Assembly (NCBI GenBank): GCA_003447895.1
Contig: DLYC01000079.1
Span: 1 to 19,981 of the forward strand
Length of the DNA: 19,981 nt
Origin: Lachnospiraceae bacterium
GTDB lineage: Bacteria > Bacillota > Clostridia > Lachnospirales > Lachnospiraceae
Reading direction: 5' to 3'
The notes under the pieces are model-generated. The model saw nothing but the letters and a program-made list of their open reading frames with translations, was not told the DNA's origin and made no database searches. Below are positions 1 to 6,717 of this stretch, in pieces (within the stretch, counting starts at the first letter, position 1; every line of letters begins with the position of its first letter). The position numbers and the translations under genes are program-made.

Positions 1-672
1 GGCGGGCGTCATCCGGTACAGGATGCCCCGGATCTCCCCGTCCGACTCCCTGCACTCGCAGGCCAGCATTCCCTGTCCCACGGCCGGGATCATCTCCTCC
101 GGCGAAAGAACGCGGACGTCAAATCCGCTGAGGTCCGCGCCGATCCTGTCAAGGCCCGCCTTGGCCAGCACGATCCCGTCAAACTCTCCCTGCCGCAGCT
201 TCTCAAGTCTTGTCGTGATGTTTCCGCGGACGCTCCTGTACTCGCCGTGAAGCCCGGTCTCTCTGACCAGAAGCTCATCCAGCTGCCGGATCCTCCGGGG
301 GCTCCCTGTCCCGATCACGGGTCCTCTGTCAAAGCCCGCGTCCGTCCCCCTTCGCATGATCAGACAGTCCCTGGGGTCCGCCGCGTCCGGAACGCCCGCG
401 ATGACCAGCCCGGGGGCCGTCTCGTAAGGGAGGTCCTTGACGCAGTGCACGGCAATATCGGCCTCCCCGGACAGAAGCGCCTTTTCCACATCTCTCACAA
501 AGGGGCCATTGCCGCCAAGCTCCGTCACGGAGCTCTTCCGGTCCCTGTCCCCTCTTGTGGACACTGTCAAAATATCGACTTCATAGCCAAGGTCCGCCAA
601 AAGCCCGGCTACCAGCTCATTCTGCGCCATGGCCAGGCGGCTTCCCCTGCCTGCAATACAAATCTTTCTCAT
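1..672 (-). CDS. hemC: Hydroxymethylbilane synthase (porphobilinogen deaminase), 3' end cut off by window edge
   Basis: Cytosolic enzyme that polymerises four porphobilinogen units into hydroxymethylbilane for siroheme, cobalamin or heme. Only the first 224 codons are in the window, and the frame is open to base 1. The start at 672 gives the family N-terminus MRKICIAGRGSRLAMAQ. Visible motifs are STRGDRD (38-44), HCVKD (76-80, with the catalytic Asp at 80, where many homologues have HSMKD), GTGSPRR (121-127, with the substrate-binding Arg pair) and AVGQGMLACECR near the end. The cysteine that carries the dipyrromethane cofactor lies further on, beyond the window, so integrity of the active site cannot be judged. 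It starts 9 nt after the stop of the precorrin-2 dehydrogenase gene, so the two are probably cotranscribed. The ribosome binding site is weak (AAAGAGAGA), which suggests coupling to the gene before it. Confidence 0.95.
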   Translation of the reverse strand, partial: MRKICIAGRGSRLAMAQNELVAGLLADLGYEVDILTVSTRGDRDRKSSVTELGGNGPFVRDVEKALLSGEADIAVHCVKDLPYETAPGLVIAGVPDAADPRDCLIMRRGTDAGFDRGPVIGTGSPRRIRQLDELLVRETGLHGEYRSVRGNITTRLEKLRQGEFDGIVLAKAGLDRIGADLSGFDVRVLSPEEMIPAVGQGMLACECRESDGEIRGILYRMTPA

Positions 673-681
673 TCTCTCTTT

Positions 682-1317
682 TCACCGATCGCTTGTCTGA
701 TCCGACTGCTCCTGTCCGTCTCCGGATGCGGCGCCTATGATTGCGCAGGTCTCCTCTTCCGTCAGGCCGTTTCCGCTGCCGATCAGGGCCGCGAGAAGTT
801 TCCGATAACAGTCCGCCCGCCTCCTCTGCTCCGGTATGCGCTTTGCGACTTCGCCCCGAAGGCGCCCCATCCTCGCCAGGATCTCCTCGATTTCCGGCGG
901 AAGGATCTGCTCGATCTCCCTGCGAAGCTGCATCGCGTAGGCCGGGCTCTTCCCCGATGTGGAGATGGCGACCGTCAGGTCCCCTCTCTTGATAATACTG
1001 GGAAAAATATAGTCGCAGGAGGCCTGATCGTCCACCGCGTTGACCGGAATCCCCCGCCTTCGGCACTCGGAAGCGACCGCCCTGTCCACTTCCCGGATCC
1101 CCGTCGCCGCCACGACAAAGTCACCCAGCGAGAGGTCTTCCTCGCGGAACGCTCTGCGAAGGACCTTCACGTCGCTGATCTCTGTTTCCGGCGCGACCAC
1201 GATAATGGCGTCTGTGAACTGCTTCAGCCGGCTCACCTTCTCCGCGGCGATCTTTCCGCCTCCGATGACAAGAAAGGTCCTGCCCGTTATGTCATAATAA
1301 AACGGAAAGTATCCCAT
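682..1317 (-). CDS. Precorrin-2 dehydrogenase / sirohydrochlorin ferrochelatase (siroheme synthase N-terminal type)
   Basis: Oxidises precorrin-2 to sirohydrochlorin with NAD+ and may insert iron to give siroheme. The 211-residue protein matches the stand-alone CysG N-terminal / Met8p family (about 200 residues). A Rossmann motif FLVIGGGKIAAEK lies at 15-27. The NAVDD segment (93-97) carries the Asp used for dehydrogenation and chelation in this family. It is followed by FPSIIKRGDLTVAISTSGKS, the equivalent of the CysG segment with a phosphorylatable Ser. The open frame extends upstream to 1365, but I chose Met at 1317 because GGGGGAGGAG sits 5 nt before it and the longer start would fall in the terminator hairpin. 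Its neighbour hemC supplies the same pathway, so this is the start of a tetrapyrrole operon running off the left edge. No methyltransferase (CobA) domain is attached. Confidence 0.92.
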   Translation of the reverse strand: MGYFPFYYDITGRTFLVIGGGKIAAEKVSRLKQFTDAIIVVAPETEISDVKVLRRAFREEDLSLGDFVVAATGIREVDRAVASECRRRGIPVNAVDDQASCDYIFPSIIKRGDLTVAISTSGKSPAYAMQLRREIEQILPPEIEEILARMGRLRGEVAKRIPEQRRRADCYRKLLAALIGSGNGLTEEETCAIIGAASGDGQEQSDQTSDR

Positions 1318-1349
1318 AGGCTCCTCCCCCAACAAGTCCTTTGCGACAA

Positions 1350-1377
1350 AAAAACCACCCCGCAAAGGGTGGTTTTT
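1350..1377 (-). terminator. Strong intrinsic terminator after the lipoprotein gene
   Basis: An 11-bp perfect stem (1350-1360 with 1367-1377) closes a 6-nt loop. On the minus strand it is AAAAACCACCC, loop TTTGCG, GGGTGGTTTTT, followed by two more T. It follows the stop of the lipoprotein gene (1411) by about 34 nt and precedes the start of the precorrin-2 dehydrogenase gene (1317) by 32 nt. Being flanked by A and T runs, it could also work on the plus strand, but no gene needs it there. Confidence 0.85.
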
Positions 1378-1410
1378 CTCAGTGGGCGCGATCCCCTGCG
1401 CAGTCCGCGA

Positions 1411-2427
1411 TTACCAGGCCCAAAGCTCAGAAATGCATGTATCCATATACTTGCTTCCGGGTCTTACATTGTCGATGAAGACATAGAAGGAACCATCGCT
1501 TACAATTCCCGGCAGTTCAATTTCCTCATAATAACCGTATCTGGGATTGAGGAGTACACGGTAGTAAACATCCCCTGAACCGACAATGATGGAATTGGGT
1601 GCCGAATTTTTCCAGAACAGATCCTCCGATTTCTGATGTCCGCTGATAATTCCGATCCCGTGGAAAACGGTTCCTCTGGGAACACTGATCCTGAGGTACT
1701 CTCCGATGCCGTAGCCGGAAACTCCCTCTGACCAGACTGTACTCACATCACCGTCGAGCACCTTGCTGGGGCTGTGGTCATAGCCCTTTTCCTTGAGCGT
1801 GGAAGACGCGCTGATGGAGACACTTGCCTTTCCGAGGGATCCAAGATCCGCGAAATTGATCGTGTTGACCTCCTGCCCCGAATTCTCGATCTCCTGCTCC
1901 ATTGCCTCTTCGGTCTCATCCTTGGCCTCAACCTTGACGGCACTGTCGGGAAGCGTCATTCCGTCGCCGAGCGCTGACTGGGTTCCATTGTTGATTACTT
2001 CCAGTTCCTTCCCCGAGTAGGCGGCCACATAGCCTTCCTGCTCTGTGCGGGCCTGTCCGAATTCATCCAGCTCGCCGGCAGTATCTTCGATCTCTGCGGC
2101 CGCTGCTACAGTAGCGCCTGCCGCTGCCGCGTCCTCTGCGGGTGCCTCTGCCTCCTGTGCCGCTGCATCCGCTGCCGGTGCCTCAGCTTCCTGTGCCGCT
2201 GCATCCGCTGCAGGGGCTTCAGCTTCCTGTGCCGCTGCATCCGCTGCAGGGGCTTCTGCCTCCTGCGCCGCCGCGTCCTCTGCGGGTGCCTCTGCTTCCT
2301 GTGCTGCCGCATCCTCCGCGGGTGCCTCTGCCTTGGTCTCACTTGCCGGCGCTGCCGATCCGGACGTCTGTCCGCACGCGGTTACGAGCATTGCTCCCAT
2401 AAGAAGCATCACTATTGCCTTTTTCAT
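1411..2427 (-). CDS. Secreted lipoprotein with Ala/Glu/Pro repeats and a C-terminal NADase-type glycan-binding (discoidin-like) domain
   Basis: A 338-residue surface protein. The signal peptide MKKAIVMLLMGAMLVTAC ends in a lipobox with lipidated Cys18. Residues 33-104 are six copies of a 12-residue unit (AEAPAEDAAAQE or AEAPAADAAAQE), a flexible anionic stalk. After an acidic linker, residues about 198-338 form a beta-rich domain with SPSKVLDGDVSTVWSEGV, then GIGEYLRISVP and IGIISGHQKS. This pattern matches the discoidin-like domain annotated as NADase-type glycan-binding in Clostridia; I recognise it by motif only. No catalytic domain is present, so it probably binds a ligand at the cell surface. 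I chose Met at 2427 because AGGAGGAG precedes it and it gives a clean signal peptide; an in-frame start at 2454 would put nine extra residues before it. It is monocistronic, followed by a terminator. Confidence 0.82.
   Translation of the reverse strand: MKKAIVMLLMGAMLVTACGQTSGSAAPASETKAEAPAEDAAAQEAEAPAEDAAAQEAEAPAADAAAQEAEAPAADAAAQEAEAPAADAAAQEAEAPAEDAAAAGATVAAAAEIEDTAGELDEFGQARTEQEGYVAAYSGKELEVINNGTQSALGDGMTLPDSAVKVEAKDETEEAMEQEIENSGQEVNTINFADLGSLGKASVSISASSTLKEKGYDHSPSKVLDGDVSTVWSEGVSGYGIGEYLRISVPRGTVFHGIGIISGHQKSEDLFWKNSAPNSIIVGSGDVYYRVLLNPRYGYYEEIELPGIVSDGSFYVFIDNVRPGSKYMDTCISELWAW
2116..2331 (-). repeat. Six tandem 36-bp repeats inside the lipoprotein gene
   Basis: Six consecutive 36-bp units encode the 12-residue Ala/Glu/Pro repeat. 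The fourth and fifth units (around 2170-2260) are nearly identical at DNA level, which suggests recent slippage or recombination. The unit nearest the C-terminus has lost its QE ending. Copy number is likely to vary between strains. Confidence 0.9.
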
Positions 2428-2651
2428 ACTACTCCTCCTTACTGTAATGCCCATGCACTCTCTTTCTATGTGGACCCCGGTCCACTACAACAATCATAAT
2501 ACAGATCTCTGAAATCCGCTATAGAGTCCTGCCTGTCTCCGCCGGTTTCTTCGGGCATTTTCGCTCTTTTGCCCTTTTCGGACCAGTCTTCCCGGCAGGT
2601 CCGCTCTCCGGTCCTTTTTCGTCCGCGCCGCCCCCGGCGTGTCCGTGCTCC
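2428..2651. other. Intergenic region between lipoprotein gene and bioY
   Basis: No gene is apparent in these 224 bases. They hold the lipoprotein ribosome binding site, the 2470-2485 dyad, a possible -10 box at 2496-2501, and T-rich sequence with weak hairpins downstream of bioY (for example GGGCA/TGCCC around 2553-2573). I cannot call a convincing terminator for bioY. Confidence 0.5.
2470..2485. promoter_or_regulatory. Operator-like inverted repeat in the leader of the lipoprotein gene
   Basis: GTGGACC and GGTCCAC flank two bases, giving perfect 7-bp arms. The dyad lies 43 nt upstream of the lipoprotein start. A possible -10 box (TATTAT on the minus strand, 2496-2501) lies just before it in the direction of transcription, but I see no good -35 box. 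It could be an operator or an RNA hairpin in the leader. Confidence 0.4.
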
Positions 2652-3260
2652 TTACGGTCTTACGGAAAACGCGCGCTCCTTAAAGATCACGGGGCGAAGC
2701 CGCACCGCCGCTCCCGCTGCCAGAACGCACAGGACAAAGTCAGGGATCACCGTGCTGAGAAACCAGACGGAGATCAGTTCATAGAGGCCGATCCCGATGT
2801 CCCTGGAGACGACGAAGTTGAACATCAGGTAGTAGTAGACAAGGCCGCACAGATAGTAGGCCATCTCTCCCCAGAAGGCGGCGAACACGAGCTTGAAGAA
2901 TCCGTTTCCGGGCATCGTCTCGGCAATTTTTCCCGCCACAAAAGCTGCCGCCGCAAATCCGATGAGAAATCCGAATGTCGGCTTCATCAGATACATAAGG
3001 CCCCCTCCGTGCGCGAAGACAGGCACACCGGCGAGGCCGATCATGAGATAGCAGCCGACGGCGGCAAGGCCCCGCGAAGAGCCCAGAAGAAAGCCCGCAA
3101 GAAGCGCGAAGAAAAACTGCAGGGAGAAAGTCACTTCAAACACCCCCAGGGGGATCATGATCTTGATGAACGCCCCGACCGCCATAAGGCTCGCGAACAT
3201 CCCGCAGTACACAATATCCGTTGTTTTAATGCCGCGTCCCGCAGCTCTGTCTTTTCCCAT
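2652..3260 (-). CDS. bioY: Biotin transporter S component BioY
   Basis: A 202-residue integral membrane protein that binds biotin and works with an energy-coupling factor (ECF) module encoded elsewhere. About six hydrophobic segments are seen. The start of the fold (DIVYCGMFASLMAVGAFIKI), the segment FFFALLAGFLLGSSRGLAAV and the loop GLAGVPVFAHGGGLMYLMKP with GFLIGF after it are typical of BioY. Length agrees with the family (about 180-200). AAGGAG lies 13 nt before the start, a long but usable spacing. No biotin synthesis gene or ECF ATPase is nearby, so this is a stand-alone uptake gene. I see no clear BirA operator. Confidence 0.93.
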   Translation of the reverse strand: MGKDRAAGRGIKTTDIVYCGMFASLMAVGAFIKIMIPLGVFEVTFSLQFFFALLAGFLLGSSRGLAAVGCYLMIGLAGVPVFAHGGGLMYLMKPTFGFLIGFAAAAFVAGKIAETMPGNGFFKLVFAAFWGEMAYYLCGLVYYYLMFNFVVSRDIGIGLYELISVWFLSTVIPDFVLCVLAAGAAVRLRPVIFKERAFSVRP

Positions 3261-3339
3261 AAATCGATTTCTTCTCCTTCAGAGGTAACTGAGAAAGATC
3301 ATAACTTCCCGCCGCCTGCGGAGGCGGGGATACCCTTGC

Positions 3340-3368
3340 ATTATAACATTCCGGCCGGCGGTTGTCTT
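3340..3368 (-). promoter_or_regulatory. Sigma-A-type promoter of bioY
   Basis: On the minus strand, AAGACA (-35, 3363-3368), a 17-nt spacer, and TATAAT (-10, 3340-3345). The transcript would start near 3333, so its leader would contain the 6-bp hairpin CCGCCT/AGGCGG (3312-3327). Confidence 0.65.
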
Positions 3369-3386
3369 TTGCACAGGCAACATAGC

Positions 3387-3403
3387 GCGCCGCCCGGCGG
3401 CGC
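3387..3403. promoter_or_regulatory. 17-nt GC-only palindrome between the bioY and hypB promoters
   Basis: GCGCCGCCCGGCGGCGC has perfect 8-bp arms around one base. It sits between the two divergent -35 boxes (bioY at 3363-3368, hypB at 3404-3409) and touches the latter. It could be an operator acting on both genes, or a structural element. Confidence 0.4.
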
Positions 3404-3431
3404 TTGCATAATCACTGTCTTTGGCTAAAAT
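3404..3431 (+). promoter_or_regulatory. Probable promoter of the hypB pair
   Basis: TTGCAT (3404-3409), a 16-nt spacer, and TAAAAT (3426-3431), 50 nt before the first hypB start. The -35 is a partial match, so this is a moderate call. Confidence 0.5.
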
Positions 3432-3481
3432 AGAGAGAAAAGGGGCTCATCCGCCCTTGAGCAAGCTAATGAGAGGAACAT

Positions 3482-4237
3482 ATGACGATGACAGATCATG
3501 CGAAAATCCCTGAAAATACCGTCCGGATCATCGAACTGAAGGAATCCGTTCTTGAAGACAACAACCGGGATGCCGAAGCCCTGCGCAGGCAGCTCCGGTC
3601 ACAGAAGACATGCCTTCTCAACCTGATGTCGGGTCCCGGGAGCGGAAAGACCACGACGCTCCTTGCGCTTGACAAGTACCTGCGCGGCAGGATCCGCTGG
3701 GGCGTCATGGAGGCCGATATCGACTCTGACGTGGACGCGCGCACTGTTTTGGCAGCGGGGATTCCCGCGGTGCAGCTTCACACGGGCGGCATGTGCCATC
3801 TCGACGCGGACATGACAAGGCAGGGCCTTCAGGCCTTATTCGGGAGCACGCCCCGGCATCTGGACCTGGTGGTCCTCGAGAACATCGGAAACCTGGTCTG
3901 CCCGGCGGAATTTGACACCGGCGCCGCCGTGAAGATGACCATTCTCAGTGTCCCCGAGGGCGACGACAAGCCGGCCAAATATCCGCTCATGTATGAGGAG
4001 TGCGACATCCTGGTCGTCAACAAGATCGACGCGCTCCCGGTCTTTGACTTCGACAAGGAGCGGGCGGAGCGCTATGCCAGGGCCAGAAATCCCCGGATCA
4101 GGATCTTCTATATTTCCGCAAAGACTGGGGAAGGCGTGGAGGCGCTGGCAGAAGAGATCCTCGCGAGAGTAAATGCGTGGAATGCACAGGACTCACGCAC
4201 AGCGTTTCAGGATGGAGGAAAGAATGGGAACAGTTAA
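3482..4237 (+). CDS. hypB: HypB-like nickel-insertion GTPase, first copy
   Basis: SIMIBI-class GTPase that delivers nickel during maturation of [NiFe]-hydrogenase in HypB systems. The 251-residue protein has a P-loop GPGSGKTT (51-58), the G-domain metal site Cys105-His106 (GGMCHLDAD) with Cys140 (GNLVCPAEF), matching the Cys-His-Cys site known in E. coli HypB, then SVPEGDDKP (156-164), base-recognition NKID (180-183) and SAKTGEG. The N-terminus lacks both the CxxCGC nickel motif and a His-rich stretch. Start at 3482 follows GAGAGGA. Its 3' end overlaps the second hypB by 14 nt. No hypA, hypCDEF, hydrogenase or urease gene is in the window, so the client is unknown. The C-terminal tail (AFQDGGKNGNS) is dictated by the overlap. 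Confidence 0.9.
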   Translation: MTMTDHAKIPENTVRIIELKESVLEDNNRDAEALRRQLRSQKTCLLNLMSGPGSGKTTTLLALDKYLRGRIRWGVMEADIDSDVDARTVLAAGIPAVQLHTGGMCHLDADMTRQGLQALFGSTPRHLDLVVLENIGNLVCPAEFDTGAAVKMTILSVPEGDDKPAKYPLMYEECDILVVNKIDALPVFDFDKERAERYARARNPRIRIFYISAKTGEGVEALAEEILARVNAWNAQDSRTAFQDGGKNGNS

Positions 4238-4907
4238 GACGATCCGAATTGAAGAAAGCGTATTTGCCGACAATGACGCGTCCGCGGAGGCCGTCCGCGC
4301 GCTTCTTGCGGCTCATGGGACCACTATGCTCAATGTCATGTCCTCCCCGGGAAGCGGCAAGACGACCCTTCTCACCGCGCTGATCGGAAGGCTCAAAGAT
4401 GAATTTTCGATCCGCGTCATGGACGTCGATATCGAGTCCACCCTGGATGCGCAGCGCGTGGCGGATGCGACGGGCGTGGAGGCCCTCCAGATCCACAACG
4501 GAGGCCTGTGCCACATCGACGCGGATATGGTGACCCGGGCCCTGGACCACTATCCGCCTGAGGCGCTCTCTCAGACGGACCTTCTGATCCTTGAGAACAT
4601 CGGAAATCTCGTCTGCCCCGCCGAATTTGACACCGGCGCGCACCGGAATGTCATGATCCTGAGCGTTCCCGAGGGCGACGACAAGCCCCTCAAGTACCCC
4701 CTCATGTTCAGTGTGAGCGACCTCGTCGTCATCAACAAGATCGACACGATGGATTTCTTCGACTTCGATATGGAAGCTGCCAAAGCCCGGATCCTGCGGC
4801 TCAATCCGGACGCCGTGATCCTGCCGGTCAGCGCAAGGACCGGCGAGGGAATGGACGCCGTCTGTGACTGGGTCCGCTCTGTCGTCCGCGAGGTCTCCGG
4901 AAACTGA
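4224..4907 (+). CDS. hypB: HypB-like nickel-insertion GTPase, second copy
   Basis: A 227-residue paralogue of the preceding gene. P-loop SPGSGKTT (41-48), Cys96-His97 (GGLCHIDAD), Cys131 (GNLVCPAEF), SVPEGDDKP, NKID (171-174) and SARTGEG are all kept, so both copies appear catalytically competent. I chose Met at 4224 because GGATGGAGGAAAG lies directly before it, and it gives the same N-terminal layout (TIRIEESVFADND) as the first copy (RIIELKESVLEDN). The frame stays open upstream to 4173. The ribosome binding site lies inside the first gene, so translation is probably coupled. The two copies look to share well under full identity, so this is an old duplication rather than a recent repeat. 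Confidence 0.9.
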   Translation: MGTVKTIRIEESVFADNDASAEAVRALLAAHGTTMLNVMSSPGSGKTTLLTALIGRLKDEFSIRVMDVDIESTLDAQRVADATGVEALQIHNGGLCHIDADMVTRALDHYPPEALSQTDLLILENIGNLVCPAEFDTGAHRNVMILSVPEGDDKPLKYPLMFSVSDLVVINKIDTMDFFDFDMEAAKARILRLNPDAVILPVSARTGEGMDAVCDWVRSVVREVSGN

Positions 4908-4916
4908 TCTTTCCCG

Positions 4917-4955
4917 CGCGGCGCCGGCCACTTCTCTATTGACGCGGCGCCGGCC
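4917..4955. terminator. GC-rich repeat and possible hairpin between convergent genes
   Basis: The 13-mer CGCGGCGCCGGCC occurs at 4917-4929 and again at 4943-4955, 26 nt apart. Its core CGGCGCCG is self-complementary, so the copies can pair with each other as an 8-bp stem. It lies between the stop codons of hypB (4907) and the minus-strand gene ending at 4961. The T-run after it is short (CCCCTCTTTA), so terminator function is uncertain. Confidence 0.4.
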
Positions 4956-4960
4956 CCTCT

Positions 4961-6637
4961 TTATCGCAGCGGCATCGAATCCGCGTAGGTCCTTACTTTT
5001 CCGTTCGTCGCCGAGATGAACAGGTAATTGGGCACATCCCCGTCATAGGTGAGCCTGCAGTCGTAGCTCGAGGCCATCTTCCGCATGTACAGCGCTTCGA
5101 CGAGATCGTCGTATTCGTCTTTTCGCGCGGCCGCCGCGGCGGGGATCCTGACCTGGTTGTCGGCCGTGCCGCTTCCCCCGAATCTCTCCGGGATCACATT
5201 TGCCATGCAGTAATTTCCGTCCTCCGCATCCTTGCGGATCCGGTATTTCCACTGCAAGTCTTCTTCCCATGGCGATGCCGCGTCCGAATAGTAGGCGCAG
5301 CTGACCACATACTCGCCGATCACGGTGAAGGAGAGGCCGTGTTCCTCCTCCCAGTCGCTCTCGCCAAGAAGGAGATAAGCGGGCGGCGCGTCTTCCGTAT
5401 CAGGCTTTAAGACCGCCATCTTGATCGGCTCAAAGTGCGGGAGCACCTTCTCCGGCAGCATATTCTCCTCTGCCAGTTCCTCCGGGCAGTATTCGATCAG
5501 GTTCCCGCTCAGCTCTCCTACAAGATGCTCCCCCATGTACTCGAAAGCGGCCGCGCAGCGGTCCGCGTACTCGTCGGATACCCCAGGCTCCATGAGGAGC
5601 TCCGCCTCTTTGGCAAAATATTGTGAGCGGACCTTTCGCCCCGTCGCCTCCAGCTTCTCCTCGTCAAAACCAGGCTCGGTAAATTCGCGGTATCGCAGGT
5701 CCAGGACCTCACAGAGCCTGTGGAAATTTCCCAGTGTAAACGGCGCGCAGTAATAGCGCGGCACATCATAGCCGCTGCAGACGACTTTGTAGTAATCCGC
5801 GAAGTATTGGTGCCTTCTGTGATTGTAAGGCCCAAACTCTTCCAGGTTCCAGGTCTCATAGTAAAAGTCCATAAATTTGTGCGCCTCCGGTCTGATATCC
5901 TCCCTCGAGAGCACATAGTCCATATTCTGCAAAACGGCGGAGGGCGTCAGCCTCTCATTTCGGACCGCCTCAAGATCCTCCCTTCTCATGATGCTCAGAA
6001 ACTCTTCGCTCACAAGGTTCCTGGCGATCAGCCATCCCAGAAAGCAGGCGATCGGCATGCCGGCACAGTCATAGATCCTGTCTGACTCTTCGTCCGTCAG
6101 ATTCCGCAGATAATCGTCCAGCGCCTGCCGTCCTTCCGCTGTGCCGGTGTCAATATTTTGGCCGTGAAGGCGCAGGTCCTCGATTGCCGCTTCTTCAAAT
6201 GCCCATTCCGCCTTATCCGAGCGAAATTCCGGGAGTCTGACCTTCTGCGGCCTCTCATTTCTCCTGCCGATTCCGCCGTGATCCGGAAGGAGCAGGATCA
6301 GGCCGCCCAGAAGGATCGCGACGATTACGGCGAGCCACCCGGCTTCCGGGATGTCCAGGGAAAACCACACGACTCCCATCCACAGGAACACCGCCGGGAT
6401 CTTCATGAGGAAGGGCCGCAGGATCGGCGCTCTTACCCCCTTTATGACCCTGTACAGGCTAAAGACCGTAAGCCCCAGTAGCACGACCGCGCAGACTGTC
6501 TCCGACACGACCATCAGCATCGGAACTCCCGGTTCGGGGTCCCCCGCGTAAATGCTGATCCCTATGATCCCGAATATGATCAAAAACAGTTCCGAGGCCG
6601 CGCACAGGGCCAGAAAGCAGCAGCGAAGAATTTTCAT
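4961..6637 (-). CDS. Uncharacterised membrane-anchored protein with large cytosolic C-terminal region
   Basis: A 558-residue protein I do not recognise with confidence. The first ~130 residues hold four hydrophobic segments (including LFLIIFGIIGISIYAG, VCAVVLLGLTVFSLY and WLAVIVAILLGGLILLL). After a basic stretch the rest is soluble, acidic and rich in Tyr, Trp and Glu, with no obvious catalytic motif. A C-terminal segment (SDWEEEHGLSFTVIGEYVVSC) resembles the Asp/Glu-x-EHG motif of small domains such as DUF6985 or DUF2004, often annotated in proteins of unknown function or immunity-like proteins; this link is tentative. I chose Met at 6637 because AAGGAG lies 7 nt before it; an in-frame Met at 6688 would fall in the promoter. 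It is divergent from the patatin gene. Confidence 0.7.
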   Translation of the reverse strand: MKILRCCFLALCAASELFLIIFGIIGISIYAGDPEPGVPMLMVVSETVCAVVLLGLTVFSLYRVIKGVRAPILRPFLMKIPAVFLWMGVVWFSLDIPEAGWLAVIVAILLGGLILLLPDHGGIGRRNERPQKVRLPEFRSDKAEWAFEEAAIEDLRLHGQNIDTGTAEGRQALDDYLRNLTDEESDRIYDCAGMPIACFLGWLIARNLVSEEFLSIMRREDLEAVRNERLTPSAVLQNMDYVLSREDIRPEAHKFMDFYYETWNLEEFGPYNHRRHQYFADYYKVVCSGYDVPRYYCAPFTLGNFHRLCEVLDLRYREFTEPGFDEEKLEATGRKVRSQYFAKEAELLMEPGVSDEYADRCAAAFEYMGEHLVGELSGNLIEYCPEELAEENMLPEKVLPHFEPIKMAVLKPDTEDAPPAYLLLGESDWEEEHGLSFTVIGEYVVSCAYYSDAASPWEEDLQWKYRIRKDAEDGNYCMANVIPERFGGSGTADNQVRIPAAAAARKDEYDDLVEALYMRKMASSYDCRLTYDGDVPNYLFISATNGKVRTYADSMPLR

Positions 6638-6660
6638 TTTCTCTCCTTTTCGGTTCTCAA

Positions 6661-6672
6661 TTTGTATACAAA
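6661..6672. promoter_or_regulatory. Perfect 12-bp palindrome TTTGTATACAAA, candidate operator
   Basis: It overlaps the -10 of the minus-strand promoter. A close relative, TTTATACAAA, occurs at 6730-6739 just downstream of the plus-strand -10. Two such sites flanking divergent promoters would suit one repressor acting on both genes. The regulator is not encoded in the window as far as I can see. Confidence 0.4.
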
Positions 6673-6688
6673 CGATCGGAATTGTCAA
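6661..6688 (-). promoter_or_regulatory. Promoter of the uncharacterised membrane protein gene
   Basis: On the minus strand, consensus TTGACA (6683-6688), 16-nt spacer, TACAAA (6661-6666), which is 24 nt before the start codon. The -10 lies inside the perfect 12-bp palindrome TTTGTATACAAA (6661-6672). Confidence 0.55.
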
Positions 6689-6717
6689 TTGGCGAATAAA
6701 TTTCGTTGCGGTAAAAT
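6689..6717 (+). promoter_or_regulatory. Promoter of the patatin-like phospholipase gene
   Basis: TTGGCG (6689-6694), 17-nt spacer, TAAAAT (6712-6717). The -35 box directly abuts the divergent -35 box on the other strand (6683-6688). The leader would be about 110 nt. Confidence 0.55.

Noticed and set aside
247..1578. A 443-codon open frame on the plus strand
   Set aside because: It lies antisense to hemC and the precorrin-2 dehydrogenase gene, has no family features, and is rich in Arg, Pro and His as expected for antisense frames in GC-rich DNA.
2116..2331. CRISPR-like array
   Set aside because: The 36-bp units are contiguous without spacers and encode an in-frame protein repeat.
3261..3480. 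BirA operator upstream of bioY
   Set aside because: No TTGTTAAC-type inverted repeat is present; only GC-rich hairpins are seen.
4098..4931. A 277-codon minus-strand frame
   Set aside because: It is antisense to both hypB genes, which have complete GTPase motifs.
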